Positions 29,732 through 40,213 of a stretch of 64,000 bases of DNA are shown in pieces. Position 1 is the first letter of the stretch. Each line of letters begins with the position of its first letter. This stretch comes from Anaerolineaceae bacterium (GTDB taxonomy: Bacteria; Chloroflexota; Anaerolineae; Anaerolineales; Anaerolineaceae). Location: contig JAENZI010000003.1 in NCBI GenBank assembly GCA_016841365.1, positions 143,423 to 207,422 of the forward strand, written 5' to 3'. The notes below the pieces were generated by a model. That model was not told where the DNA came from. It did no database searches and saw only the letters and a list, made by a program, of their open reading frames with translations. The position numbers and the translations under genes are program-made.

Positions 29732-31161
29732 TCCTTTACTGCCTCATTGTGGTCAGCATCAGTTCCAAATTCGCTGGCATGTTCGATTGCCTCGACAATC
29801 TTGTAATATCCTGTGCACCGGCACAGATTTCCTGATATCGCCTGGCGGATCTCCTCTTGCGAAGGTGTCTTGCGCTCCTCCAACAATTTTGCCGCCGACA
29901 TGATGAAGCCTGGCGTGCAAAAACCACATTGGATTGCACCGTAATCAATAAAGGCTTCCTGAACGGGATGGATATGCTCCTTTGGGGTGATGCCTTCGAT
30001 GGTCACAATTTCTGAGCCATGCGCCCGTCCTGCTGGCACCAAACAACTCATCACTGCCCGTCCATCCAGATAAACCGTGCAAGCGCCGCATTCCCCTTCA
30101 GCGCAGCCTTCTTTCGTGCCGCTTAACCCTGCCTCATCACGGATCAGATTCAGCAAGGTTTTATCAAATCCTGTCGTGAACCGGTATTCCTGACCATTAA
30201 TCCAGGTATGGATCTCTTTACCATTCCATGGCTCTTTGGTTGGATTTGTATGAATACCTGAACCCATTAACAACACCGGGCTGCTTGGGATTTGATCCTT
30301 GTCCACACCCTTGAATATTGCCGTCAATGCCCGTTTAGCAATCACCTGGATCATATAATCCCGATAGCCTGCAGACCCGCGCAGGTCAGAGATAGGGCTG
30401 GCAGCCTTCCCTGTTAGCACCGCCGTTTCGGCAATCACCTCTTCGTTCAAGGTCTTCTGATCCAAAAACCTTTCTGCCTCTTCAGCGTGAATGATAGTCG
30501 GCGCGGCTGCCCCCAACGTTATGCGTGCATCCTTAACTTTGCCTTCTACAAGCTTCAGCACAACACTGACATTGATCACAGAAATAGCCTGAGCCTTTCG
30601 CAAAGCCGTCTTGATGAAGAACGAGTGATAATTCTCACCCGGGGCATCAAAGAAAATATCAGACACGATCTCATCCGGCATCATGACCGTTTTACGGACG
30701 CCTTTGTAAAATTTGCTCAATGGGACAATCCGCTCTCCCCGGCTTGACAATAATTTCAACTTTGCATCAAACGCCATCAAAGGGCTGATCGCGTCATTCG
30801 CAGGTGACGCCGTAATCAGATTGCCTGCCACCGTGCCCCGGTTGCGGATCTGGGGAGAACCCACCTCCCAGCAAGCCTGCAACAGCGCAAAGGCTTTTTG
30901 GCGAATCAATGGCGAGGCTATCACATGGTTATGGGTCGCCAGCGGGCCAATATGGACAACGCCATCTTTATCCTCATAAATGTCCTCCAACCCAGGCAGC
31001 TTGCTGATGTCAATAATCGTTGTCACGCCCGGTCGATTGCCGCGTTCGATCTCGAGGATCAGGTCTGTGCCGCCTGCAATGATCCTGCCTTTTTCACCAA
31101 CTTCTGCCAAAACGTTCACCGCTTGCTCAAGCGATCCTGCCATGATATATTCTTGCCACAT
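29728..31161 (-). CDS. Fused FAD-binding plus [2Fe-2S] subunit of xanthine dehydrogenase-type Mo hydroxylase
   Basis: N-term GRIIAGGTDLILEIERG...GTVAGNLITASPANDAISPLMAF; C-term GCAEGECGACTVYLDGRAVMSC...GAIQCGFCTPGFIM...LCRCTGYYKIV; ATG at 31161 with GGAG. Confidence 0.9.
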   Translation of the reverse strand: MWQEYIMAGSLEQAVNVLAEVGEKGRIIAGGTDLILEIERGNRPGVTTIIDISKLPGLEDIYEDKDGVVHIGPLATHNHVIASPLIRQKAFALLQACWEVGSPQIRNRGTVAGNLITASPANDAISPLMAFDAKLKLLSSRGERIVPLSKFYKGVRKTVMMPDEIVSDIFFDAPGENYHSFFIKTALRKAQAISVINVSVVLKLVEGKVKDARITLGAAAPTIIHAEEAERFLDQKTLNEEVIAETAVLTGKAASPISDLRGSAGYRDYMIQVIAKRALTAIFKGVDKDQIPSSPVLLMGSGIHTNPTKEPWNGKEIHTWINGQEYRFTTGFDKTLLNLIRDEAGLSGTKEGCAEGECGACTVYLDGRAVMSCLVPAGRAHGSEIVTIEGITPKEHIHPVQEAFIDYGAIQCGFCTPGFIMSAAKLLEERKTPSQEEIRQAISGNLCRCTGYYKIVEAIEHASEFGTDADHNEAVKE

Positions 31162-31180
31162 AAGTTGTTCTCCGTTTGAT

Positions 31181-31972
31181 TTAAACTTTGCGCTTGTGAC
31201 TTGTGCCCTCATTCCGCAAGGCAATGATCTCTGCCATGATGCTTACTGCAATCTCCTCTGGTGTTTCAGCATGAATATCCAGTCCAATCGGGGATTTAAT
31301 CCGTTGAATTGCCTCAGGTGAAATGCCTTTCTCAGCCAGTTTTTCCTGCGTATGCTTAAACCGATTCTTTGAGCCAATCAGCCCAATATAAGCAGCATCC
31401 GATTCCAAAAGTACCGGCAGCCCTTCAACATCCACATCAGTACCTCTTGTGACAAGCACTAAATAAGTTTGAGAATCAATTTCAATATGCTCGGGCAATT
31501 GACTCATCAACACAGGCAGATACTGATCACCGCCAGGCGTTGCCTGGGGGTTGCAAAGCTCTTCCCGGTCATCGCTGATGACCACACGAAACCCCAGCCA
31601 ACCGGCTAGATGCGCCACACTTCTTCCAACATGCCCCGCCCCGACGATCACCACGGTGGGATCATGGATAAAAGGCTCAACAAAAATGGACATGGTGCCT
31701 CCACAAACACCCGGATCACCCTTTTCCGGATCGATCAGGTCATAGTTCAAGAATCGTGTTTTTCCATCATTGAGAGACTCCTGTGCCTCATCGCGCACAA
31801 GGTTTTCGATCTCACCGCCCCCAACCGTGCCTTCGGTATGACCGTCAGAAAAGACAATCATCTTTGCCCCAGCGTGACGCGGCACAGCCCCTCTCGTGTT
31901 GACGACTGTGCATAAAGCCACAGGTTTCCCCGAATGCACGGCCTGTTCCAATCGTTCCAAGATTTCCATCAT
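31181..31972 (-). CDS. XdhC family molybdenum enzyme maturation protein
   Basis: VNTRGAVPRHAGAKMIVFSDG...TVGGGEIEN...VVIVGAGHVGRSVAHLAGWLGFRVVISDDR...YIGLIGSKNRF. Confidence 0.93.
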   Translation of the reverse strand: MMEILERLEQAVHSGKPVALCTVVNTRGAVPRHAGAKMIVFSDGHTEGTVGGGEIENLVRDEAQESLNDGKTRFLNYDLIDPEKGDPGVCGGTMSIFVEPFIHDPTVVIVGAGHVGRSVAHLAGWLGFRVVISDDREELCNPQATPGGDQYLPVLMSQLPEHIEIDSQTYLVLVTRGTDVDVEGLPVLLESDAAYIGLIGSKNRFKHTQEKLAEKGISPEAIQRIKSPIGLDIHAETPEEIAVSIMAEIIALRNEGTSHKRKV

Positions 31973-32037
31973 GTTCTCCGTATAGCCTCGTAGACTTGGG
32001 TGGATACCCTCACCAGATCAGTTCCTGGCTATCTCAA

Positions 32038-35034
32038 CTATTGCTTTGCCTTCAGTTCACGCCAAACCAATTCTGGCAGCGCTGGTATCTTCTTCAGGCT
32101 TACGCCGCATGCATCCAGAATTGCGTTCCCGACAGCAGGCGCTACGCCATCTAAGGGGATTTCGGCAACTGCCTTAGCCCCATAGGGGTGTGAAGGCTCA
32201 TAGGTTTCAACAAAAATCGTCGTCAGGTCTGGCATCTCGTCCGACCTGAAGATGTGATAATCCTCTAAGTCTTTTTCTCTCGGATTGCCCTGTTTATCAT
32301 AAACAAGCTCTTCGCTGACAGCATAACCAAGCGCTTGCGCCATACCGCCTTCGATCTGACCAGAAGCTGTCACCGGGTTGATGATCACACCTGAGTCAAC
32401 GGCCATCACCAGGTTATTCACCGTGACCATGCCCGTATCCAAATCCACAGTCACTTCAGCAAATTGCGCCGCAAAGGGTGGTGGTGCCACAGGTGATACA
32501 TGTGAAGCCACACCCATGATCTGCTCCTGATCGGACTGATGAAGTGCATTCAGTGCAATTTCCTCAAAGCTGACCGACTCCCCGGTTGGGGCATAAGCCT
32601 TGCGGTCTTCGAGGTAAATCTCACCAGCATCGACCTCCAAATCCTGCGCCGCGAACATCATCGCTGCCCTGACCCGGATGCGCTCGGCTACTTTTTCAGC
32701 TGCCTTGACCACTGCCGTACCAGAGATGTATGTCGTGCTGGAGGCATAAGCACCCTTATCAAAAGGTGTGAAGTCGGTATCGGACGAGTAGACGATCATA
32801 TCCTCCAACGGCACACCCAAGGTTTCTGCAGCCATCTGTGCTAAAACAGTGTCCGAACCTGTTCCCAGATCGGTTGCGCCTACCAATAAGTTAAATGAGC
32901 CATCATCGTTCATTTTGATGCTGGCACCGCCCATATCTAGATAGGGGATTGCTGTGCCCTGCATCACCATTGCTACACCGATGCCCTTTCGCAAGTGTTG
33001 CTGACCAGGAACCTTATGCCATTCGGGATTGTTGAATTTTTGATCCCAGCCAATAGCCATGCGCCCTTGCTGAACACACTCTTCCAGCCCGATGGTATAG
33101 ATCGTTTCCGGCATGGGCTCGCGCCCCTCACTCCATACTTTACTAAAGGGATGGATTTCACCCGAACGTAGAGCGTTTTTTAGTCTGAATGCCAGCGGAT
33201 CCAAACCCAGTTCACGCGCAATTGTTTCCATGTGACGCTCAACAGGCCAATAGCCTTGCGGCACACCGTAGCCGCGGTAAGCACCCGAAGGGACGGTGTT
33301 GGTATACACCACGTCCGAATAGAAGCGGATATTAGGATCTTTTCGATACTGTCCATCACCCACATACAGCGCCATGGCTTTGTGGCCGGTGTTACCAGCC
33401 ACGGTTAACGCATGGCAGCCCAATGCGCCGGTGTCACTGAGCGCATACATTTCATTGGCCGTAATCGTGCCATCTTTCTTGACACCCGTTTTCATGCGGA
33501 TGCGCATGGGGTGCCGCGGCCTTCCTGCAATGAACTCTTCTTCCCGTGTCATTTCATAAATCACAGGGCGACCAGTGGCGATCGTCAAATGTGCTGCCAC
33601 ATCCTCGATCAAGACCTCCTGTTTGCCACCAAACCCGCCGCCGATACGGGGTTTGATCACCCGAATCCGCTTAATTGGCAGATCCAGCACTGGGGCAATT
33701 TGCCGGCGCACATGAAACGGCACCTGGGTGCTGGTGCGGATCACCAGCCGGTCATCTTCGTCCCAGTAAGTCACCACCACATGTGGTTCAATATAAGCCT
33801 GATGAACCTTTGGGACTTCATATTCCGCCTCAAAAATGCGATCTGCTTCCTCAAACCCCTTTTCAACATCGCCAATATCGATCCTGATTTTTGCTGCGAC
33901 ATTTTTAGATGGGTCGGATTTATCAAAGTTAACATATTCCGGTTCATCATGGATAACCGGCGCACCATCCGCCATAGCTTGTGTTGGGTCTAATACAGGC
34001 GGTAACACCTCATAATCCACTTTGATCAATTTCAGTGCAGCTTCTGCGATCTCAGCCGTCTCCGCAGCCACAAACGCCACCCGGTCACCGACAAAACGCA
34101 CTTTCTTATCCAACGAAAAAGTATCCAACGGACCTGGGATGGGATGGGATTGACCTGCTGTTGAGTAAGCGACACGTGGAATATCCTGCCAGGTGAGCAC
34201 GGCGGCAACACCAGACAAAGCTTCTGCTTCCGAGGTATCAATATGCTTGATCAACGCATGGGCATGTGGGCTGTGAAGAACCTTTGCAACCAGCATATCT
34301 CGGCGTTCAAAATCTGCTGTGAATGCCGGTTTGCCTTGTACCAGTTTTACTGCATCAACTTTGGGTTCGGCATGTCCAACCGTTTTCATCGGCGATCGTG
34401 ATTCGAGGACTTTCACCTTCGGGAAGACTTTCGTCTCAGTAACAGTCCCGCTACCTGAAGTCAGCGGTGATCCACCCGCATCCGGTTTCCCTTCAAACGA
34501 AATCACTTCACCGATTTCCATAGGCTCATCAATGGGCGGCACATGCTCACCGCGCAAAATTGCGGCGGCGCGCAAGACCGCCTGCACCGGTTTGAGATAC
34601 CCTGTGCAGCGACAGAGCACGCCAGAAAGGGCGTCACGCACTTCTTCCTCAGAAGGCGAAGGGTTCTTCACCAACAAAGCTTTTGCCACCAGCACCATGG
34701 CTGGCGTGCAGTAGCCACATTGGATTGCGCCTGTTTCCACGAATGCCTGCTGGATCACGTGCAATCCCTCAGTCTCCCGCCAACCCTGCTTGGGATGTTC
34801 ACCCATTGACTCCACTGTTTCAATGCGATGCCCTTCAGCCTGGGCTGTCAGCATCGTGCAGCTATTGACCGGAACACCGTCAAACAAGATGGCACACGCA
34901 CCGCATTCGCCTTTCTCACACCCGCCGCTCTTGATGCTGAAGAAACCAAGCCTGCGGAGAGTATCTAAAAGCCTCTCTCCGGCTGGGATTTTCAAGGGAT
35001 AGTCTTGCTGGTTGATATTCAGAGTTATTTTCAC
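32038..35034 (-). CDS. Fused [2Fe-2S] plus molybdopterin-binding subunit of xanthine dehydrogenase-family enzyme
   Basis: GGCEKGECGACAILFDGVPVNSC...GAIQCGYCTPAMVLVA...LCRCTGY; then GGGFGGKQEVLIEDV...GAYRGYGVPQGYWPVE...DLGTGSDTVLAQ. Likely GTG start at 35034 with GGGAGG upstream. Confidence 0.9.
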   Translation of the reverse strand: MKITLNINQQDYPLKIPAGERLLDTLRRLGFFSIKSGGCEKGECGACAILFDGVPVNSCTMLTAQAEGHRIETVESMGEHPKQGWRETEGLHVIQQAFVETGAIQCGYCTPAMVLVAKALLVKNPSPSEEEVRDALSGVLCRCTGYLKPVQAVLRAAAILRGEHVPPIDEPMEIGEVISFEGKPDAGGSPLTSGSGTVTETKVFPKVKVLESRSPMKTVGHAEPKVDAVKLVQGKPAFTADFERRDMLVAKVLHSPHAHALIKHIDTSEAEALSGVAAVLTWQDIPRVAYSTAGQSHPIPGPLDTFSLDKKVRFVGDRVAFVAAETAEIAEAALKLIKVDYEVLPPVLDPTQAMADGAPVIHDEPEYVNFDKSDPSKNVAAKIRIDIGDVEKGFEEADRIFEAEYEVPKVHQAYIEPHVVVTYWDEDDRLVIRTSTQVPFHVRRQIAPVLDLPIKRIRVIKPRIGGGFGGKQEVLIEDVAAHLTIATGRPVIYEMTREEEFIAGRPRHPMRIRMKTGVKKDGTITANEMYALSDTGALGCHALTVAGNTGHKAMALYVGDGQYRKDPNIRFYSDVVYTNTVPSGAYRGYGVPQGYWPVERHMETIARELGLDPLAFRLKNALRSGEIHPFSKVWSEGREPMPETIYTIGLEECVQQGRMAIGWDQKFNNPEWHKVPGQQHLRKGIGVAMVMQGTAIPYLDMGGASIKMNDDGSFNLLVGATDLGTGSDTVLAQMAAETLGVPLEDMIVYSSDTDFTPFDKGAYASSTTYISGTAVVKAAEKVAERIRVRAAMMFAAQDLEVDAGEIYLEDRKAYAPTGESVSFEEIALNALHQSDQEQIMGVASHVSPVAPPPFAAQFAEVTVDLDTGMVTVNNLVMAVDSGVIINPVTASGQIEGGMAQALGYAVSEELVYDKQGNPREKDLEDYHIFRSDEMPDLTTIFVETYEPSHPYGAKAVAEIPLDGVAPAVGNAILDACGVSLKKIPALPELVWRELKAKQ

Positions 35035-35035
35035 C

Positions 35036-35809
35036 TTACGCCTCCCTTTCTTTGATTTCATCGAGCCGTGCCAGGCACCGCAGTGCTAATTTGGCTGCAA
35101 CTTCACGGCGATAAGCCGCTGTCGCCCACTGATCTTCCGCCTCAAAATAGGCATCTCGGCTGGAAACATCCACGCCGCTTGGCTCAGGCCCATCCATCGC
35201 AATAATTGGCGCATCCCCATACCCGCCAAGCGCAACACGTGTTCGGCCTGAAGGCCACTTTGCAAGAGCCACGATCAAAATCGGCTGATCCTTGGGCGAT
35301 CGCGCAACATATTCAAGAACAAGATGAGGTTGCAGCATCCAGGTGGCTTTGGTCATCAGAACACCAGGAGATTGATGGCCGCGCAACGGAAGCCAATCAC
35401 CAATCTTGATTTGGGTGCTATCAGGCTCCCACGTCAGTGTGGCATCTACAGCCAGCAAAACAGTAGAAAAGATCGACCTTCCGGTACCGCTGACCAGCCA
35501 TCCGCCTAACGTTGCAGCATTGCGGATGTTTTCGCTGGCGTCAATTTTGATCGCCTTCTTTATTTCGGGGTGAACTTCTGGCACTCCCAACATCTGTGAC
35601 AAGTGAACTGTGGCACCGATTTCAATCTGCTGTTTGCGCACGTTGACCTGGTCCAATCCAGCGCTTTGAAGGTCAACCACGCCAAACGTATCTGACTGAT
35701 GGCGGCTGACGCTTGTGCCGCCACCCAGAGGTTTAAGCGTTTTATCGCCATCCATTAATAATTTCAGCGTTTCATCTACTGAAGCAGGTCGAAAATATTC
35801 ATTGATCAT
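35036..35809 (-). CDS. FAD-binding subunit of molybdopterin dehydrogenase
   Basis: FRPASVDETLKLLMDGDKTLKPLGGGTSVSR...IRNAATLGGWLVSGTGRS. Confidence 0.88.
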   Translation of the reverse strand: MINEYFRPASVDETLKLLMDGDKTLKPLGGGTSVSRHQSDTFGVVDLQSAGLDQVNVRKQQIEIGATVHLSQMLGVPEVHPEIKKAIKIDASENIRNAATLGGWLVSGTGRSIFSTVLLAVDATLTWEPDSTQIKIGDWLPLRGHQSPGVLMTKATWMLQPHLVLEYVARSPKDQPILIVALAKWPSGRTRVALGGYGDAPIIAMDGPEPSGVDVSSRDAYFEAEDQWATAAYRREVAAKLALRCLARLDEIKEREA

Positions 35810-36279
35810 TTTTCCTCCTCATCTGGATAGACACGCCAGCCTAAAACTTCCGGGTCAGCATTTGGCAATTCGGATTCAGGGATATCGACCAGAACTAATT
35901 CTGCTTCTGCCAACACCTCACCCTCCGAATTCAGGATTTCACTATGCGCATGAGATACCCGCCCTCTCACATCACCGGCAGTGCCGATCACTTTTAGCGG
36001 TGTTTCGATCGGGACAGGCTTGCGATAGCGTACATTCAATTGAGCCGTGACCATGAAATGGTTCGGACCTTCCATCCGCGCCCTGCCGCCTGTTTCATCC
36101 AGGATCGCTGCGATAATACCGCCGTGAACGATGCCCGGGTACCCCTCATACTGGCGGGGAACAGCAATTTCTGCTTGTGTCTTCCCAGGCGCGGTTGTGA
36201 AAAATACAATTTTCAAGCCTGCGTGGTTTTGCCGACCGCAGACAAAACAATTAATGGACGCGGGTTGTTTTTGTTTCAT
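35806..36279 (-). CDS. PaaI-like hotdog thioesterase
   Basis: CFVCGRQNHAGLKI...YEGYPGIVHGGIIAAILDETGGRA...TAQLNVRYRKPVPIETPL. Confidence 0.85.
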   Translation of the reverse strand: MKQKQPASINCFVCGRQNHAGLKIVFFTTAPGKTQAEIAVPRQYEGYPGIVHGGIIAAILDETGGRARMEGPNHFMVTAQLNVRYRKPVPIETPLKVIGTAGDVRGRVSHAHSEILNSEGEVLAEAELVLVDIPESELPNADPEVLGWRVYPDEEEK

Positions 36280-37278
36280 TTATTTCGTCGCAAAAGTATC
36301 AATCAGTTTTTTCACATTTCCGCCTACAGGATAAAGGATCGGGCAGGTCGCACCGTTATCTAAATACTCCTGCACCTTTGCCCGTGCATCAGCAGGCGTG
36401 CCGCTAGCCGTGATCTTATGGACCAACTCATCCGGAACCAGGTGCTTGGCTTGCATAATCTGTTCATGGGTCGCCGGCCAGCCTAAAATGGATTGAATCT
36501 CTGCAACCACATCCATTGAGACGCCTGATGCTTTCGCAATATGAGGTTGCTGCGCCAGGTATTGGGTCAGCAGTTCCCGGCTGGTGTCGATCGCCTTATC
36601 GCCATCATCATCCACGGAGCAAACCACCAACTGTGGCCGATCCAGTTCGTCCAAAGTTCGGCCTGATTCCTTAAGCCCAACTTTCAATTGATCAATTGCC
36701 TGAATGTTGTACTTTGGTGGAACACAGTAGTTCAACACAACCCCATCTGCAATCCGGCCGGTTAATGCCATCATTTTCGGCCCGGTCGCCCCGATATAGA
36801 TCGGGACATTCCGGGGTTCACGCCGGCCGTGAACGACATCCAGCTCGATATTATTGACATGCACAAATTCGCCGTCAAATGATACCCGCTCCAGGTTCAG
36901 CAAGCGCCGCAAGACAATCACCGTCTCTTCCATAGCCGTTAATGGGCTTTTTCGATCGATCCCAACATTCTTTGCCAACGGATCCCACCAAGCGCCAATC
37001 CCGCAAATAATCCGGTCAGGTGCTAAATCATCCAGTGTCAGGAATGTGGCAGCCAATAAGCCAATATTGCGGGTCCAGTTGTTGATCACCCCAGAGCCGA
37101 CTTTGATTTCATCGGTCACTGCGGCATAAGCCGCCATGGGGACGATTGCATCACGCACCAACCGGGATTCTGCTTGCCAAACAGCCTCAAAACCTCGCTC
37201 TTCAGCATACTTAACATAATCCAAACCATCTCGCAGATCGTGGGCATCCTGCAAATATAAAGCTACTCGATCAATCAT
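36280..37278 (-). CDS. LLM-class F420-dependent oxidoreductase
   Basis: [29 protein letters not shown]...[47 protein letters not shown]. Confidence 0.9.
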   Translation of the reverse strand: MIDRVALYLQDAHDLRDGLDYVKYAEERGFEAVWQAESRLVRDAIVPMAAYAAVTDEIKVGSGVINNWTRNIGLLAATFLTLDDLAPDRIICGIGAWWDPLAKNVGIDRKSPLTAMEETVIVLRRLLNLERVSFDGEFVHVNNIELDVVHGRREPRNVPIYIGATGPKMMALTGRIADGVVLNYCVPPKYNIQAIDQLKVGLKESGRTLDELDRPQLVVCSVDDDGDKAIDTSRELLTQYLAQQPHIAKASGVSMDVVAEIQSILGWPATHEQIMQAKHLVPDELVHKITASGTPADARAKVQEYLDNGATCPILYPVGGNVKKLIDTFATK

Positions 37279-37281
37279 GAT

Positions 37282-37926
37282 TTATTCCTTTTTAACTAGG
37301 GGCGCGAACCAATTAACAAAATACTCACTCTGATATTTTGAGCTTAAAATCTCATAATCTTCCGGGATGTCGAGATCTAATGCAATCCGCTCATTCTCGT
37401 AGACGATCAACGACGCGCCAACCGATTCTGTCAATTGGCAATGTTTGTTGAAGGAATCCTGACCGTAAGAAAACGTCAGCAGATCGGCTGGATCAATATA
37501 AAGCATATTCGTTCCCTGTCTGCGACGGTCAGGCCCGATCACAGCCATCGGCGGACGGGTACGCTGCGCAAGGAAATCAGACACATCTTCAGGAGTCAAC
37601 AATGGCAGATCCGCCGGGACGATCAACACACCTTCGGTTGAGAACGCCATCGAGAACAGAGAGGCACGCCGAATGGCATTATTCAGTTCAGGTGTGCCGT
37701 TTTCTGTCACTGTGCGAACGTTGAAATCACGTGCTTCAGTTAGCACATCTGAATCACGGCTGACAACCAGGATGTCTGATATTGCATCAACTGCCTTCAG
37801 AACTTCGATTGTACGGATAAATAATTGATGATTGAGTTGGAAACGTTCTTCTTCAGATAAAATAGGTGCTAATCGGGACTTGCCGCGACGCAAGGGTTTA
37901 ACTGGAACAATTGCCCATAGGCTCAT
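37282..37926 (-). CDS. cofC: 2-phospho-L-lactate guanylyltransferase
   Basis: WAIVPVKPLRRGKSRLAPILSEEERFQLNHQLFIRTIEVL...GVLIVPADLPLLTPEDV...VIGPDRRRQGTNML. Confidence 0.93.
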   Translation of the reverse strand: MSLWAIVPVKPLRRGKSRLAPILSEEERFQLNHQLFIRTIEVLKAVDAISDILVVSRDSDVLTEARDFNVRTVTENGTPELNNAIRRASLFSMAFSTEGVLIVPADLPLLTPEDVSDFLAQRTRPPMAVIGPDRRRQGTNMLYIDPADLLTFSYGQDSFNKHCQLTESVGASLIVYENERIALDLDIPEDYEILSSKYQSEYFVNWFAPLVKKE

Positions 37927-37930
37927 AGAT

Positions 37931-38875
37931 TTAGTGGCTCCTGTTCAGGATCCTTTCGCCAAACAATAAGACTTCCTCTGCCAAACGAATGCGATCCTGT
38001 TCATCCTTCATTAATATATCAGTAACTAAAGGAATTATACGACAAGCCTCAATTTTTTCCAATTCGCCACGATCGACATGGTCAAAAACAAAAGCCGTCA
38101 ACAATCCCTCATAGTGCTCTGCTACTGCGAATGCTGTCGGACGGATGCCAAGCTCCTGATACATCTTTGCCGCCGGTCCTTTTAGCGCTTTGCCCCCAAT
38201 CAGCGGCGATACCGCCATTACAGGCTTTTCCCGCATCACAGATCGATAGCCTTGCACTTCAAGGATAGGGTCAATGCTCACCCAGGGATTAGAGGGCGCA
38301 AGTATCACCAGGTCACACGCATTCAGGGTCTCCATCGCCTGCGGTAAAGCCCGAGCATTTTCAGCACCCTCAAATTCGAAATACGCAACCTCTGGCTGGC
38401 AAGCTTGATGTACAAAATATTCCTGGAAGCCAAGCGCCTCACCTGATGCGGTATGCACAATTGTCCTGACCGGGTCATCGCTCATTGGGTAAACCCGATG
38501 TTCAATCCCCCACAAAGAACATAACCGTTCAGTAATTACGGATAGGGGTACCCCCTGTTGAAGCCAATTTGTGCGTAATAAATGAGTCGCCAGGTCATTA
38601 TCTCCCAACCGAAACCAGTCAAGCCCGCCCAATGATTGTATTGCGTCAAACACATGCCAGGTCTCCTCTTTCCGCCCCCACCCCGTGTTTGGATTAGCCA
38701 GGTCAGCCAGCGTATAACAAACAGTATCCAAATCAGGGCTGATCGCGAGCGAAAGATACTCGAAATCATCGCCTGTATTGACAATCACACTCAACTCATC
38801 CGGATTGAGTAGAGCAGCTAAACCGTCAACCAGTTTGGCGCCGCCTACACCGCCTGCAAGTGCAACAACTTTCAA
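37931..38875 (-). CDS. cofD: 2-phospho-L-lactate transferase
   Basis: VVALAGGVGGAKLVDGLAAL...VNTGDDFEYLSLAISPDLDTVCYTLADLANPNTGWG...LAPSNPWVSIDPIL...VSPLIGGKALKGPAAKM. Probable TTG start at 38875 (GGAGATGGATTG). Confidence 0.93.
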   Translation of the reverse strand: MKVVALAGGVGGAKLVDGLAALLNPDELSVIVNTGDDFEYLSLAISPDLDTVCYTLADLANPNTGWGRKEETWHVFDAIQSLGGLDWFRLGDNDLATHLLRTNWLQQGVPLSVITERLCSLWGIEHRVYPMSDDPVRTIVHTASGEALGFQEYFVHQACQPEVAYFEFEGAENARALPQAMETLNACDLVILAPSNPWVSIDPILEVQGYRSVMREKPVMAVSPLIGGKALKGPAAKMYQELGIRPTAFAVAEHYEGLLTAFVFDHVDRGELEKIEACRIIPLVTDILMKDEQDRIRLAEEVLLFGERILNRSH

Positions 38876-38894
38876 TCCATCTCCTTGTTCTTGA

Positions 38895-39437
38895 TCAATC
38901 TTCTGAAAAATTCGATCGAGCCAATATCTTCCCCGATCCATCATCAACATGCTCAGCCAGAGCCACATTATTGACCAGCACAAATAATTCGATGGGTTCA
39001 AAAGCAACCACATTCATCGCACAGGCTAAATTCGCTTCAGAAAGGTCATTCAAAGCGAGCGTGATATGGGGTACCCATAATTTGGGTGAATAATACATTT
39101 TTGGATCTTTGCTCAATGGCTCCATTGCTTCCCAAATTCGGTTATGGAAGTTGATCATCTCAACTGACTTAACCATCGGCAGATACAATATTGGATGTTT
39201 GCCTGAAAAAATGCCTAAACCGAATGTGTGTATCGTAAGCGGATGGGTTTCTTCCGCCAGATCCTCAAGAACAGAGGTGGTCAGAGGCACATCCAGGTCA
39301 TCTGCAACAAACCAGGTGAAATGAGGTGTAGAAACCTCAAAAATTGCCTGCAAGCCACATTCCTCACACAACTTTCGCCAGAGTTGCGTGACGGTGTCAG
39401 ATGATTTGGGGTCAAGCTCGCTCATGATTGCATACAT
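38895..39437 (-). CDS. 2'-5' RNA ligase / cyclic phosphodiesterase-like protein
   Basis: Two HxT-type motifs: STPHFTWFVADDL and WVPHITLALND. Confidence 0.7.
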   Translation of the reverse strand: MYAIMSELDPKSSDTVTQLWRKLCEECGLQAIFEVSTPHFTWFVADDLDVPLTTSVLEDLAEETHPLTIHTFGLGIFSGKHPILYLPMVKSVEMINFHNRIWEAMEPLSKDPKMYYSPKLWVPHITLALNDLSEANLACAMNVVAFEPIELFVLVNNVALAEHVDDGSGKILARSNFSED

Positions 39438-39444
39438 ATCAATT

Positions 39445-40212
39445 TCACCTGAACATATCTAAATCTTTAGGCCGGATCAACTCCTGCAAACTGCCATCTC
39501 GCAAGGCATAAGGAAAACCGCGTGCCAATACAACCGGTGTGCCCTCTGCCGCCTGCCCCATCATCAATGATGCCGCAGCAGCCAGTTCATCAGCAGCAGC
39601 AACTCGCGTCGCTCGCAGACGATAGTCAAACAAATCCGCTTCTCCGCGCAGATCGACGAGCCCGGGCAGCCCCGATAAACCGATCGCGACACCGACCGTC
39701 CCCAACCGCCAGGCTCGCCCGTGTGAGTCGATGATCAACACTCCAATCTGACAACCCGTTTCATCCTCAAGAGTTTGACGCAGTACTTCCGCAGAACCAT
39801 CCGGATCTTCAGGCAACAGCAAGACCCAATCCTCCGGTGATCCCCAAGAACCAGACACATTGGAGTGATCAATGCCTGCATTGGCGCACACAAACCCCAA
39901 TTTGTGTTCAACGATGATCAGACCCTCCCGCGTCCGTAAAACCTCACGGCTTTCAGAGAGGATCAATTCCAATAAGCGAGGGTCTTTCCCGGTCAGAGCA
40001 GCAAAGTGCTGCGCCTCATCTGAGGGTTTCACTGTTGTCAGGTTAACCAGGCGGTTTTCTGCCTTTGAAACGATCTTCTGTGCTAAAACCAGGATATCCC
40101 CATCCTGCAGCGCAAGCTGGTTTTGCTTAAGAGCGGCAAGGATGATCTTTGCCAGGTCATCACCCGGACTGATCAATGGTATGTCCTGCAGAGGAATGAG
40201 ACTGAGTGCCAT
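39445..40212 (-). CDS. cofE: Coenzyme F420-0:L-glutamate ligase
   Basis: [24 protein letters not shown]...[21 protein letters not shown]...[14 protein letters not shown]...[25 protein letters not shown] at 40212. Confidence 0.93.
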   Translation of the reverse strand: MALSLIPLQDIPLISPGDDLAKIILAALKQNQLALQDGDILVLAQKIVSKAENRLVNLTTVKPSDEAQHFAALTGKDPRLLELILSESREVLRTREGLIIVEHKLGFVCANAGIDHSNVSGSWGSPEDWVLLLPEDPDGSAEVLRQTLEDETGCQIGVLIIDSHGRAWRLGTVGVAIGLSGLPGLVDLRGEADLFDYRLRATRVAAADELAAAASLMMGQAAEGTPVVLARGFPYALRDGSLQELIRPKDLDMFR

Positions 40213-40213
40213 A

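Noticed and set aside
32973-34868. Numerous 60-190 aa ORFs antisense to the Mo hydroxylase genes (and similar shadow ORFs throughout)
   Set aside because: They overlap strongly supported CDSs, have no family motifs and are expected by-products of codon bias.
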